Position numbers and translations under genes: made by a program. Of a stretch of 64,000 nt of DNA, positions 13,505-25,006 are shown piece by piece; position 1 is the first letter of the stretch, and each line of letters begins with the position of its first letter. The DNA is from Lateolabrax maculatus. Its lineage: Eukaryota > Chordata > Actinopteri > Acropomatiformes > Lateolabracidae. The stretch is from positions 4,229,001 to 4,293,000 of the forward strand of contig CM062218.1 in the NCBI GenBank assembly GCA_031216445.1, in the 5' to 3' direction. Under the pieces are notes generated by a model. The model saw nothing but the letters and a program-made list of their open reading frames with translations. It was not told the DNA's origin and ran no database searches.

Positions 13505-13712
13505 TGCTCTTGTGAAGCTATCTTTGTGAGGACCAGGAGTTTTGCACTTGAAGAGTGAGATAATTTTTAGAAAGTGAGGACATTTTGTCCAGTCTTCACT
13601 ATTTCAAAGGGCTGTTTGAAGGATTAAGACCCGGTTTTACGGTTAGAGTGAGAACTAGGTTTAGGTCAGGGGGAGGGCTGGGAATAGGCATCTAGTTTTG
13701 ATGGTTTGGGGC
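13505..13712 (+). mobile_element. Decayed copy of the TIR element at 48814
   Basis: Shares CTTGTGAAGCTATCTTTGTG, GAAAGTGAGGACATTTTG, GGTTTAGGT and ATCTAGTTTTGATGGTT in the same order as 48814-49085. The right terminal repeat is missing, so it is a truncated or diverged copy. Confidence 0.6.
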
Positions 13713-14144
13713 CACACGGGACTTGCTCTTACTCTGGTTCTCTCTTTATTCTAGTACGAAACTCAGCCACACACAGTCGTCATCAACAGTGTGTAATGCA
13801 ACTGAACGCATTCAGGTCACCAGCTTGGGAATATTTTGCGTCTTATATCGTGCAACATGTTGTTACTGTTGTACAAAAACATTGCATCAACATTTTTAGG
13901 AAGAAAATAAGTTTGCTTTTATACTGTTGACTATATACTTCTAAAGTTCTACAATGGGCTTTAAAAGGGATATGAAACACTGAGCCCATGAAATCCAACA
14001 AAAGCCTTAATTTCACACAAAACCCAGAATTACAAGGTTTTCATGCAACGACAATATGTGAAACCCACATTTAACAAAGCCTACCTGGTACAAAAATCAT
14101 CATCAGCAGTGTGTAATGCGATTTGCGAACAGTTGCATGGAAAC

Positions 14145-14425
14145 ACATGGGAAATATCTGGCTCTTTAGCTGCTAAATGCTCCACTATGTTCACCAGTTA
14201 GTCTCTAACTTTGTCTGTCTGGTGCTGAGCGGGGCAAAGTAGGCCTACAGAGGATTTATCAGAGCCTCATCGCTGGAAACATCTGCCCGCTGTGGCTGAA
14301 AACGGCACTGATGAGAGCAGTGAGACTGAACCAAAACACTGAAGTTGTGGGCTGTAAAACTCCAAAAATGATCTGAAGGACATTTTAAAGCTCTGTGGTG
14401 CTTAAGTGAACTGCAGAGTTGGGTA
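14145..14425 (+). repeat. Dispersed repeat (family D), copy 1
   Basis: Shares with 24075-24285, in order: CTCTTTAGCTGCT, AAATGCTCCACTATGTTCACC, TCTCTAACTT, GTGCTGAGC, GAACCAAAACA, GAAGTTGTGGGCTGTAAAAC, and a closing CTGAAGGA. It matches a teleost interspersed repeat I recognise by these words; the superfamily is uncertain. Confidence 0.65.
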
Positions 14426-14839
14426 AATAGTCTCTGTGGGTCTATCATGATGTGCGGTCCCTTTCACATACAAGTAGTAATGTGATCCATTTTTATTGAC
14501 CATTGACTTGTACCATTGACTTCACTGACTGCAAACCAAGCTGCATCTATTTCATGGAGTAGTTTAAACTCTGGCAGAGCAGGGATATATGGATGGTGCA
14601 ACCCTGATAATATGATATCTTCTTATATTTTGGACTTTCCACAGTTTGGATTGGTCATAGACGAAATTAGTACATGAAACCATGCAATTTTCCTTTTCCT
14701 ATTTGGAGGAATAAGCAGCAACTCCTTTAAAATGAACTCATTCCTGTTTTAAAAATGATGTTGTTTATAAATGCTGCTCTGACCAGGCTGTCGACTCTAT
14801 ATCGACTGAGTAACTTTGCTGCAAATCCTCCTCTTCATG

Positions 14840-15430
14840 GTCACCAGTTTTCTCTCTCTTGCTGTCTCTTTCATGTCTCTCGACCTTCCCCCCACCTTGT
14901 CGTTCCCTTTCTCTCTCCCATTTTCCCACAACAGACTTCTCTCTCCCTATTAGATGGTCTTCAGTCGTATCCTCTTGGGTCTTAGCCTTCTCTGCTGCCC
15001 TCATCCCTTTCTGGTGTGTGTGTGTACAATCACTCTGCCCTTGTCCCCCTCCCTTTGGGTTTGTGTGTGTTTGTGTTGTGTATTCCCTCCATCCCAGGGC
15101 TTTGGGCTGTTAACCCTGCAAACACTATCGCTCATCACAGTACACAACAAGAGCTTAAGAGCTCTCAGGGAAGAGTTCGCCTCCCTCTGCTCCTCTCTTT
15201 TATATCTTTGTTTTCCTCTCTCTCTTACTCACTTGTTTTTATCTCTTTTCTATTCCCCCTTCTCTTCCCTTTCTTCTTCCAAAGCTCACACATAATACTT
15301 TACTTTCTCTTAAGTACTGAGGAGTACAGGCTTTTCTCTCCTTTTGTCTTGTCTCTTGATCCCTCTTTGATAATCTCTTTCCACTTTCTTCTTCTCCAAC
15401 TTTTTCCTCCATCTTTCTATCTCTTTTAGA
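14840..15430 (+). repeat. Pyrimidine-rich tract, about 600 bases
   Basis: Long CT-rich region with scattered TG words. Open frames of 80-137 codons here occur in several overlapping phases and both strands, the mark of low complexity and not of a gene. Confidence 0.75.
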
Positions 15431-15889
15431 AGCCATGGTGACTATGAGTTATGGTGCACGTTTCCTTTCGGCAGTCACATTTCTGTGCATAAAAGAAATT
15501 AGGAACCACTTCCACCTGAAACAGCAACCTTTTCAAGAAGATTGGTAATATTTATGTTGTTATTGTTCTTTAATGTCAGCTAATGGCGTTCATATTTCAT
15601 GCTTTTATGAAACAGGACAAACAAATAAATGTGCTTAGCAATGAAAAAAAACAACAGCAATAGTCACATCAGCTGCAGCAGAAAGATGGCAAGTAGAGAA
15701 ATTTCTGAGAGTTAGTGATGGACAAATATTTTACAGATGACATTTCAGAAGCCAATTTTCAACTGACACTGAACCATTCACCGGACAACAATGCCCGGCC
15801 TATGTAATTATTTTTACTAGAAATGGGTTTCCATCAATATTTAATACTTAATTTCTTTATCACAATGAAAATGCTTCACTTGGAGAAGG

Positions 15890-16135
15890 TTGGAGATAAT
15901 GGCGTGGAGGGTACAGGCGTCGGTGGAAATGCATAAAAGGGATACGTTTAGCAGAGGAAGAATAAAGAGAGGTAGAGGATGGAGAGAAAATATAAGAGTA
16001 CAGGGAGAAGGAGGCAGAAAAATGGACGACAAGGGAGAAAAACTGAAGGCGTAGAGGAGGAGGAGGAGAAGGAGGAATAAAGGGAGGAAATGAGGTCAGG
16101 AAGAGTGAGAGAGAAGAAAAAGACTTAAGATGAGA
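15890..16135 (+). repeat. Purine-rich tract
   Basis: GA-rich (GGAGGAGGAG, GAGAGAAGAAAAAG); no coding signal. Confidence 0.75.
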
Positions 16136-16279
16136 AGTCTTTAAAAGAGGTCCAAGGTGATGGATGAGTGTGTAGGAAGTGTACAGAATGAGAAAATGGT
16201 TGCTTTGGTGCCAAAAGCCAGAGAAGAAAAATCAGCTGTTGGCCCTGTGGTGTGTGTGTATATGTGACTTTATACATGT

Positions 16280-16311
16280 ATGTGTGGGTGTGTGTGTGTG
16301 TGTGTGTGTGT
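16280..16311 (+). repeat. (TG)n microsatellite
   Basis: 32-base TG run. Confidence 0.92.
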
Positions 16312-18139
16312 TCACCCAAGAGCACTGAGTCAAGGGAGGATATTGTCTGAGGTCATAAAGTTCATTTCTAGCTGTTGGGGCTGCAACAAATCACTTCCAG
16401 ACAAACACACAAAGGTGCACACACACAAACACCAAAGCCAGCTCCCAAGATAGCAAAGGTGTAACTACTTTGTTAAAGGACGCAAATACGTACATACCTG
16501 TCATGTCTAAACAAGCTGTGGATTAAAGCATGCAGTCAACACCTACACTGGTGTGAGTGTAAACTCACTTGTATGCTTTTGTTGATGCACTCATCCACAC
16601 TGACATATATTGAATGCAGCAAGTGAGGGTTACATTACTAGATTGCGACACTATCTGTACACACACACAAGAATAAATGGAATTATTAAAGTATTTGTCT
16701 TCTAATACCTGTAACCCTGGGATCTACAGCATGCACATGTCAAACAAACACAGATACACACACTAACAAAAATGTGACAGAGGTTCATTAAGCATAACAT
16801 ACTGTGAGGTGTCAACTGATATACAACAACTAATGGATGAGGTTGTGACTCCTTCACGTTACGTCTACAGAGGAAGTATTCATGGCCATGGCAAAAATGC
16901 CTTGTTGGGTTTATTTTTTATATACTGCTCAGTGTTATGGTGCTTATTCTGTGGCTACTTACGCAGAAGACAAAAGCTTTGTCAAATCATCATCCATGCT
17001 AAAAGCATATAATAATATAATATAAAGCAGGGAGTGGCGAGAAGTATTCAAATCCGGTACTTGAGTAGAAAAAGCCGTACCATCTGTGGTTCGGAGTATG
17101 AGGTAGAAATCTACTTTATTTGAAGGGGTCACAAGCCATAAAGTTTGGGAACTGCTGTTTTAAAGTGTTTGAAGGTGCTTCAGTCATACAGGGCTTTTTT
17201 CATCAGACCGCCTTAAGAGTGTTCTTTCTTTGGAAATATGTAATTTAACTGAAAGTACAGATTGTTCAGGACGGCAACTTTATTCTCTCATTTATGTGAA
17301 AAAGAAGAGACTTCACAGTGAAGTTTATTAAAGTAATCACATTGTCAATCTGAATCTGAAGTCTATTTTCGATGAAAATGTCCTGGTTAGGTCTGTTTCA
17401 CCAGTAAGAGTAACTGGAAACATTATGTTGCCATGGTTATATTAACTTATATCTGATGCACTGATTTCGAACAGTGAGTGTAATCCTGTCTCAGTTGTGC
17501 AGTTTGTGATTTTAGTGGACACAAGATAGCCAATCACGAAACAAGTATATCATGTAATATATAATAAAACTACTGCAGCGGTTGGAAACCTCTTCGTGAT
17601 GATGTGTTTAAGTAAAGGACCCATTACAATCATTGAACTTGGAGGGATTTATCCCGCTCATATGATGGCCACTTGCTAACAAAATGCCATCTGTACAATC
17701 AAATTTAAAACATCAGTCGCTAGATTTAATATATAGAACAATTTTGGGTTGCTTTTCTCTTTTAAATATCATGAAAGATTGTTCCTAAGCCGTTTGCGTT
17801 GCTAGACAACATCTAGTTAAACAAGAAGAGGTTCACAAGGATGATGGAGTTTTAAAATCTTTACGAGTTTTGAAACCAGGAGAGGAAGTGAAATTTACAT
17901 ACTGCTCTCAACCTTAAGAATAGAGAATAGTGCCGCATTCTGCCACACAACATTATTAAAACTGTCTCTAACTAAGCGGAGACATCGTTAGGTACAGTAG
18001 TGTTCTCTCTCTCTCGAGCACTCTCGAACAGATTACATGCTGTCTCTTTAGCCAGTTAAAAACAAGTAATTCATATGATAGACTAGAGTATATCAGTAAG
18101 ATTAACAATGTATTTTTTTGTCTGGGGAAATGTGTGTAT

Positions 18140-18141
<2 letters not shown>

Positions 18142-18173
<32 letters not shown>
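18142..18173 (+). repeat. (TG)16 microsatellite
   Basis: Pure TG run of 32 bases. Confidence 0.95.
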
Positions 18174-18176
<3 letters not shown>

Positions 18177-19134
18177 ATACACTGGTTTGTCTAAGTGCAG
18201 TCTACACAGATATAATGTAAACCACTTACAGTCCATTTGACACACTGTCTTTTTAAATATGTTACCAGTAGCTGCTGCATAGCAACCAAACCCAGCACCG
18301 GCAAACACACATCAGTCACTGTCTTTCTGAACAGCATGAAGCATTTGCCTTTTAGCAGGAAACACATTTGGCTTCACTGGACGTTTATTGAGGTTTAACA
18401 ATCCTTATTGTTATTTCAGTGAGAGCCAAAGTCCCTCACAAACGGCCAGTGTTGAGAATATGTTTGCAGCGTCATTTCCCCTGAAAAATAATGCATCATA
18501 GAGGAGAGCGGTTTCAAAGGCACTCAATTCTGATTTTAAATGAGCCAGTAAATAATTATACTAATAAATATCTAATGAGAATTGGTTTCCTGCAAACCTT
18601 CTTCAGTCTATAAGCTCTCTTACTCACTAAAACTTTGACAGTCCTCGATTTTTGTTTTGCTGTTAGTGTCTCCTATTGATTTTCTTTACATTCATAGTAC
18701 CAGGCTCATTACTGTTAGTATAAAGCATCTTACACTAGAGCAGGATGTGTTTCTCTCTTTATCAAAGCTCATAAGGATGCATTAAATCTGGGATACAATG
18801 GGCTGCTGTGTGCATGTGTGTGTATATCTGCATGTTGCTCCTGTGTCCCCTGCGTGTTGATGTTTGTGCACATTGTGTCTGTCCCTTTTCATATTTCTGT
18901 CCTCTGCGTGCGTTTGTGTGTTTGTGTGTATCTGTGCATGATATTATGATGTGTACTATTTTTGGATTGTGGCTGTGGGTTTATTCACCTTGTTGTATGC
19001 ATGCATGGATTTGTTTTGTGTGTTTGTCTCTGTGTGTGTGAGAGAGAGAGAGTGTATGTGTGTAGGTCAGCAGCGAGGGGACAGATGACCGATAGGGTAC
19101 CAAGGACAGGGAGGCCACTGGGGCCTTGGGCCTT

Positions 19135-19138
<4 letters not shown>

Positions 19139-19180
<42 letters not shown>

Positions 19181-19262
19181 TGAGTGTGAGTGTTTGTGTG
19201 TGTGTGAGTGAGTGTGAGTGTTTGTGTGTGTGTGTGTGAGTGTGGATGTTTATGTGTGAGTG
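19139..19262 (+). repeat. (TG)n grading into a 24-28 base minisatellite
   Basis: A pure TG run to 19178, then two copies of a unit containing GAGTGAGTGTGAGTGTTTG followed by TG, then GAGTGTGGATG. It is a higher-order repeat derived from TG. Confidence 0.9.
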
Positions 19263-20410
19263 TGATTCGGTGTGGCAGTGGATGGCAGGAAGCATACGGT
19301 TCCCCGCAAGCAGAGAACAGTGTCACAAGAAGTGGAGATAACACAAAAACACACTTACTTAAATACTGACACACACATAGAGGCACAAACACACAAACTT
19401 TACTCATAGAGAGAGGAAAGCCCATAAACACACAATAAACTGAACAGAAACCATCATTCCAACATGTTCATTCCCAAGGAAAGACACAATCAACTACAAA
19501 CCCACACACCTTTCCAGCAAACACACACTGTTTCTCTTTCACCATATTAATGCTTATTTAACACAGTAAGATAAGAAATCAACACTAACTAAAGCAAAAT
19601 AAAACACTGTTGACACATATTAACTGTAGTATTACAATATTCAACAAGCTACTCATAAAGAAAACCTTTAAAGTTTCGGCATTGAATGAATAGAAGGAGC
19701 TGCACTCCACCACCGTCTCCTGTTTACTGTCTAACAAAACCAAATGTCACAAAAATAGAACATAAGCCCTTATACTTTTTATATTAGCAAAGGGAATCAA
19801 AATGCAGTACAAACAAATTTGCGTCAAAGCTTCTCTATTGTTCACGTCCTGCAGTTTGTAGTGATGCGGTTCACACCACCCACCGTCTTATAGCTGCAAG
19901 TCCTTAATCATTGGATAAGTGAATGGGATGATTCTAAAAATATAAATAGTAAAATCATTATGTCTCTCAAGGTGATTAAAGCGTGTCTACTGGATTACTG
20001 TGTTGCAAAATTGCATGCAGTTAATGAAAAAAAATCATGCTATGTGGAAGAAAAATGCTGTAAAACTGTTAATGAGTATAATTCTGTGACACTGTGTGAT
20101 GAAGCCATTGACAGGTGACCAAATGAAATGCACTGTTGCCTTGAATAAAATTACAGATTTCTCTTTGTTTGAACATTGCTGAAGTGTAAGTACACAGTCC
20201 AAATAAAATATATAACACAGGTCTGGTCGTTTTAATGTAGAAATTTATTTAAGAAGGGTTCTCTTTTCGGCCAGTATGGACAGACAAACAAACAAATGTG
20301 CATGTAAACTCAACCCTCAATGACTGCTTTGGCAGAATAATTTTCATGTTAACAAAGTCTGCAGATTTTTAATTACACTCACAAATACATACTGTGCCTC
20401 TGCATCACTA

Positions 20411-20437
20411 ACACACACACACACACGCTCACACACA
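20411..20437 (+). repeat. Interrupted (CA)n microsatellite
   Basis: CA run broken by GCTC. Confidence 0.85.
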
Positions 20438-20745
20438 CTGTGTTGCAGTGCAATACCCAGTCCCCCGACAGTTTAATTGTGACAGACCATCTAAAGTGGG
20501 TGAGAAGATGAGTCAGAGTGTGTGAACACGTGTTTGTGTGTGTGTGTGAAGTAGTAAGTGTGTATGCCAAATGGCTGCACAGTATATTAACTGTAACAGT
20601 GTGCACTTGTACAAATGTGTTTGTTTCAAGTTTGTTCTGTTTTTGTGAGTATGTTTTATCTTGTTTATGGCATTTTAAAAGTGTGTGGGTGTGAGTGTGT
20701 TTGTGTGTCTACATTTTTAACTGTGCAAGTATCTGCTGCTCACAT

Positions 20746-20771
20746 TGTGTGTGTGTGTGTGTGTGTGTGTG
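20746..20771 (+). repeat. (TG)n microsatellite
   Basis: 26-base pure GT/TG run. Confidence 0.92.
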
Positions 20772-21057
20772 GTTGTGTGTTGTGTCCTCATTAATGCTCA
20801 GGGTTCTGTATTAATCTGTGTATTTTGTGGGCTTGTAGGGGTGTGTATGTGTGTGTGTTCCTGTGCTCTATGTGTGTATGTCTATTGTGCACTGATACAT
20901 TTGAATCTTCAGACCTCCACATGCCACCTGTCTGCATGCTGACCTTCCACCCTCTCCTGTGTGAGAGTGTGTGTACGCTCTCTCTTGACCTCTGCTTCTC
21001 CCACAATGCCTCTCTGCTCCTGCCTACACCCCGAGCTCATTGCTTATGCATAGTTAC

Positions 21058-21160
21058 CTGGTAACAGACAGCTGCTGTTGCCATGGCATTGCCGGGGCGC
21101 CCAGGTGTCCAAATAGCTTTCTGAATGACGGATGATTGGCTGTCAATGATTGGCTCTCTT
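21058..21160. promoter_or_regulatory. Candidate regulatory segment: X-box-like site and two CCAAT boxes
   Basis: GTTGCCATGGCATTGCC (21077-21093) resembles an RFX-type X-box. It is followed by a GC-rich CGGGGCGCCC and two inverted CCAAT boxes, TGATTGGC at 21133-21140 and TGATTGGCT at 21147-21155, 14 bases apart. NF-Y pairs with RFX in known vertebrate promoters. No gene start is recognised beside it, so this may be an enhancer or chance. Confidence 0.35.
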
Positions 21161-21179
21161 ATTTCTTTCTCTATCCTGC

Positions 21180-21185
21180 GCGCAC

Positions 21186-21216
<31 letters not shown>
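21180..21216 (+). repeat. (CA)n microsatellite
   Basis: CA run with GCGC and ACG interruptions at its start, next to the paired CCAAT-box segment. Confidence 0.92.
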
Positions 21217-21405
21217 TGCGTATGAACATGATCTGAGTCCCTGTGATAGGGAGTCACAGACGCACACACACACATATATACAGAGAGAGTCACATCCTTA
21301 CACTCAGGGGCGTGATGATTTGCTGTCAGGAGAACATGACCCCGATTTGGGCCTGTGGGACTTGAAGTTGTAGCGTGAAGTGTGTTTGAAGTGGCTTGAA
21401 GTGAC

Positions 21406-21430
21406 GTGTGTGTGTGTGTGTGTGTGTGTG
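21406..21430 (+). repeat. (TG)n microsatellite
   Basis: 25-base pure TG run. Confidence 0.92.
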
Positions 21431-22730
21431 CAGGAGTGAGTGAACTGAGCAGGGAAGTAGGTTGAATATTAAAAGTGCTCCCTTGGCTGCAGACCTGGGC
21501 AAAATAGCACTTGAATATATTCCAAACGCTTGAAATAACCCCGGGAGCGCTTCATATAACCGATCTCTCCCTCACTCTCGAGGCCATTCCAAGTTTCTGG
21601 TGAGGCTGAAACTGAGCGCACCCCAAGTCCTTCAAATATTACAACCCAGTTTTGCATTCTCACATTTTCGTGCAGGTATTACCCCAGTAGCTTAACCTCT
21701 TAACTGTGCTGCTCAGCCAGCTGGTGTTGAGTGCCAAATTGACTCCAGAGTTCTTTCTCACTTGTGCCAGGGTGAAAAGCTAAAGAGGAGTGGATGAATG
21801 TGCAGTTGGCAAACGCAGAATGTATTATTCAGTGTGATTCGGGTCTGATCTTCTTATTATTATCAGCTTGACAAGGAGAAAAAATTATTCGGTCTGGGCC
21901 ACTGAGAATACAGTAGCCAAGACTTAATTCAAGTAATAATCTAGAGTATTTTGCTTTTAGTTAATTTACAGTTAATGTTGCCTCTGGTAGAACAAAATGG
22001 TAATTTAGAGGTCTTTCATACTTGCAGTTCTGTTCCTTTGGTACAAACAAACGGAGAGCTGTAAGCCTGAAGTTATATAGACTTGGACGTAACGTTTTGG
22101 TGACTGGCATCCTGCATGATGGATACACATGGGAAGTCAAATTTCGGTGACTGAGAGCAGGGCATGCAGCACTTAACTGAATCTGATATGTTTATATATA
22201 TTCTTACATAAAGTTCACAAAAAAATGTGGAAACGTTTTTTTGAATAATGACAACAAGGTAGAAAGAGAACAAAAAAGAGGCACGCTGTACTGTAATATT
22301 ACAAGAGATAGTTACTGTGTGGTGAATACGTTTCACATGTTTCACTCCGGTTTTAATGAGGAACTGCTGAGATACAGTAGGACACACAACACACGTCTGT
22401 TTTAACTCCTTTCCACTTTCTGATTGGACTGATTGATGTGTGTAAACCACACATTGTACACAAATTATGTGCATAAAGACATGAATTGCTTAAACAAATT
22501 GTTTATAAGATAACTTTCTTTACAGTTAACAATCAGCAGATGGATATAATAGTGGTTTAGCTTTTAAATTAATGCTAAAACCTACCTGCTTTCATGAAAT
22601 CTGTGGTTGGTCTGTTTCGCTTTCACAAACAAACTGCACCAAAGTCTGCTTAGAGTTAGATTTATTGGACTAACCAATCACAAGCGTTTATCTAGTATGA
22701 GGCAGGTTTAATATGATGATTGACAGACAC

Positions 22731-23009
22731 GAGCGCCGCTCCGGTATCTTTGTAAATATCCAAGATGGCGCTCCTGATACAGAATGTTTACCGCCGGCTA
22801 CAGCGGCAGTATTAAATGGACTAGACGGTAAATTTTCTTTAAAAGAAGCACAAACAACTGCACTTTATGTTGATAAGAAATATGTGTTTGCCGACCTTCT
22901 GATATGACGTACCGTCCAACAGGTCGGTGTTTCGTTGCTCTGATTGGTTGTCTCAGCCCGTTGACAACGCCCTTTGGAAATCGAAAATGAACTGAGAGGT
23001 TCCAGACTA
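22731..23009 (+). repeat. CpG-bearing dispersed repeat, copy A
   Basis: Shares long runs with the inverted copy at 47859-48105: the words ATCTTTGTAAATA, CCAAGATGGC, AAATGGACT, ACAACTGCACTT, GATAAGAAATATGTGT, TGATTGGTTGTCT, GGAAATCGAAAATGAA and GAGAGGTTCCAGACTA occur in the same order. Relative to copy B it has an extra segment of about 40 bases after ATATGTGT. It contains a YY1-like AAGATGGC and a reversed CCAAT box (ATTGG). A 64-codon open frame over it is not believed to be coding. The superfamily is not recognised. Confidence 0.8.
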
Positions 23010-24074
23010 GAACTAAACAAAGAAAGTAAGATAAATAAAATGTGCATAATTTAAAAAAAAATAATAATGTTTCAACTTGACTGTTCTGTAAGCTGTATTC
23101 TTATAGTCAGAGTTTTGTATGATCTTTATTAAACTTTTTTCGGGGAGGAGAATTTTACTCATGTTTTCAAGTTTATACAGCTCAACATCAGATACAATGT
23201 CTCAGTGGGTTTTTACAGGCTCATAACAGCAATAGTTCTTGACCTAGCGTGACCTATCTAAGAAAACAAAGAAAAACATCCTTGGGACATAAGGAAAGAA
23301 AAATAGAAGGAATGTTCGAAACAGAAATTCAGAGATCTTCCCTTCTCAGACAGCCTGCAGCACAAAAGGTTCTGTAGGTGTGGAAATTGAGCTTAAAATG
23401 AACAGATTGTGGGTACAGTTTGTAGAAATACAAAATAAAATAGAAAATACACACCAGTTTTCATAAAAAGATAATAAGGCTCTAACATGTTTAAACCCTC
23501 CACAATACCTGGGCAGGTTGGCTGATAATGACAGTAATGCATCTTTTCAACAGCTAAGATTGAAATGCAATATCTCTAATTCTCATTTCTTTAAATGCAT
23601 TCAGCTTTTCTGCCCCCTCTTTCTTCTTTCCATCAATACTCTCCAATTCTCCTGAAATCTATTAAAATTTATTTAAAGGTATTATTGACATAACCAAGTG
23701 CTGCAGCAGTCTAGTCTCACAGATTCACAGCTTAAAAAGCAAAATAAAGCAAAGTACTTTGAACAGGATACAGTTTCCTTTTGTATGTTTAATATGTTTG
23801 ACATCTACCAAATATCAAACCTTAAGATCAACTGGCCTGGTTAACTGACTATCAATCCTACTGACTGGGCAATCCATGATTTTTCTTTTTTTTACTTTTT
23901 TCTCATTCATTTGATACACTTACTATGACATATCATCACCTTTTAAGTTGATATGGTGGTAACCTAATAGCAAACTGTTTCTTATTTACATATCCAGCAG
24001 ACATGAAGCAACATTAGCATTCATTTTGGAGTCATATGTGTGTCCAGTATTGTGTCCAATATTCACCCTCCTTT

Positions 24075-24285
24075 TAGCTCTGTTTTGGTCTCCACCAACT
24101 CCAAAATTCTGTCTCTTTAGCTGCTTAAAGCTCCATTATTTACCAGCTGTTTTCACCAGCTGGTCCCTAACTTCCTGGCACTATGGTGCTGGGCAGGTAT
24201 CATACTTTTTGCTGAAGACAGCTGATCAAAACAATAAAGTTGTCGGCTGTAAAACCAAAACAATCAGCTGAAAGATGATGAAAAA
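24075..24285 (+). repeat. Dispersed repeat (family D), copy 2
   Basis: Same ordered words as the copy at 14145-14425, in the same orientation: CTCTTTAGCTGCTTAAAGCT, TTCACCAGCTGGTCCCTAAC, GGTGCTGGGCAGG, AAAGTTGTCGGCTGTAAAAC, CAATCAGCTGAAAGATG. It is shorter, with an internal deletion. Confidence 0.65.
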
Positions 24286-24598
24286 AAGTTTGGGAAAAAT
24301 CAAGTTTTCAGCCCGTCATGACTTCATTTGATATTTAGTTTATAGGGTATTGCATTCAATCAAATTACCACAGGCTAATTGTCACACAGCAAACCTGGAC
24401 CAGGTCGCACTGTACTGACTCTCTGCGGCCTAATCCCTTTAAAGTGCTGAAGAACCACCACAAATAAACAGTTCACTCTGTTGTAGGTTTTAACAGTTTG
24501 GAGTTTCCACTCCAGACTGAGCGTGTCCTCAGTTCTTGGTCCCGTTGAAACTCATTCCTTTGCTCCCCTCCCATAAGTGAGTTGATATAATTTGTTAG

Positions 24599-24870
24599 GT
24601 GACAGCTCTTTTAAGAGAGGGGACAACTCAAAATGTCAGCTTCACTGTGTTTACACAAGGAGAGAAGAAGAGGCAGGGGGACCAGAGAGAGAGACGATTG
24701 AAGAGAGGAGATAAATCCAGCCGGGGTCGCTATTCAACTTCCCCTTTTCTCTCTCCTTGTTCTTCTTCTTCTCTTCCTCTTTATGCAACTGTTTTTTTTT
24801 TCCCTCCTCATTTGTGTTTTGTCCCTCTTTTCTCCTCCAGTCTGTCTCTCCCCCTCTCTCTCTGTCTCTG
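24599..24870 (+). repeat. Short purine-to-pyrimidine switch tract
   Basis: GA-rich from 24655 to 24715, then CT-rich from 24725 to 24870. An open frame of 90 codons across it is compositional. Confidence 0.65.
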
Positions 24871-24970
24871 AGTGTGACCTAGTTTGATCCTGAATGGTTT
24901 GGGGGCTGTCTGTCTCTGAGATAAACTCATTTGCTCTGGATCATTTAGAGAGCAATGCCATTTCACTCCT

Positions 24971-25006
24971 CCCCCCCCCCCCCCCCCCCCCCCCCCTACC
25001 CTCTAT
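24971..25006. repeat. Poly-C homopolymer of 36 bases
   Basis: An uninterrupted run of C on the + strand, preceded by a CT-rich segment. Such a tract can form a G-quadruplex on the minus strand and an i-motif on the plus strand. Length may be imprecise because homopolymers are error-prone in sequencing. Confidence 0.9.

Larger units (their letters stand above)
14426..22730. other. Non-coding DNA
   Basis: Pyrimidine and purine tracts, several TG/CA repeats and the CCAAT-box segment are listed separately. The motif TACTTGAGTAGAAAAAG near 17058 resembles a decayed fish repeat. No exon recognised. Confidence 0.6.

Noticed and set aside
18981..19431. Minus-strand frames of 104-148 codons rich in His and Thr
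   Set aside because: They translate CA/TG repeats (HTHTHT pattern); not genes.
22713..22907. 64-codon frame starting at an ATG
   Set aside because: It lies in the dispersed repeat copy A; the same frame is broken in copy B.
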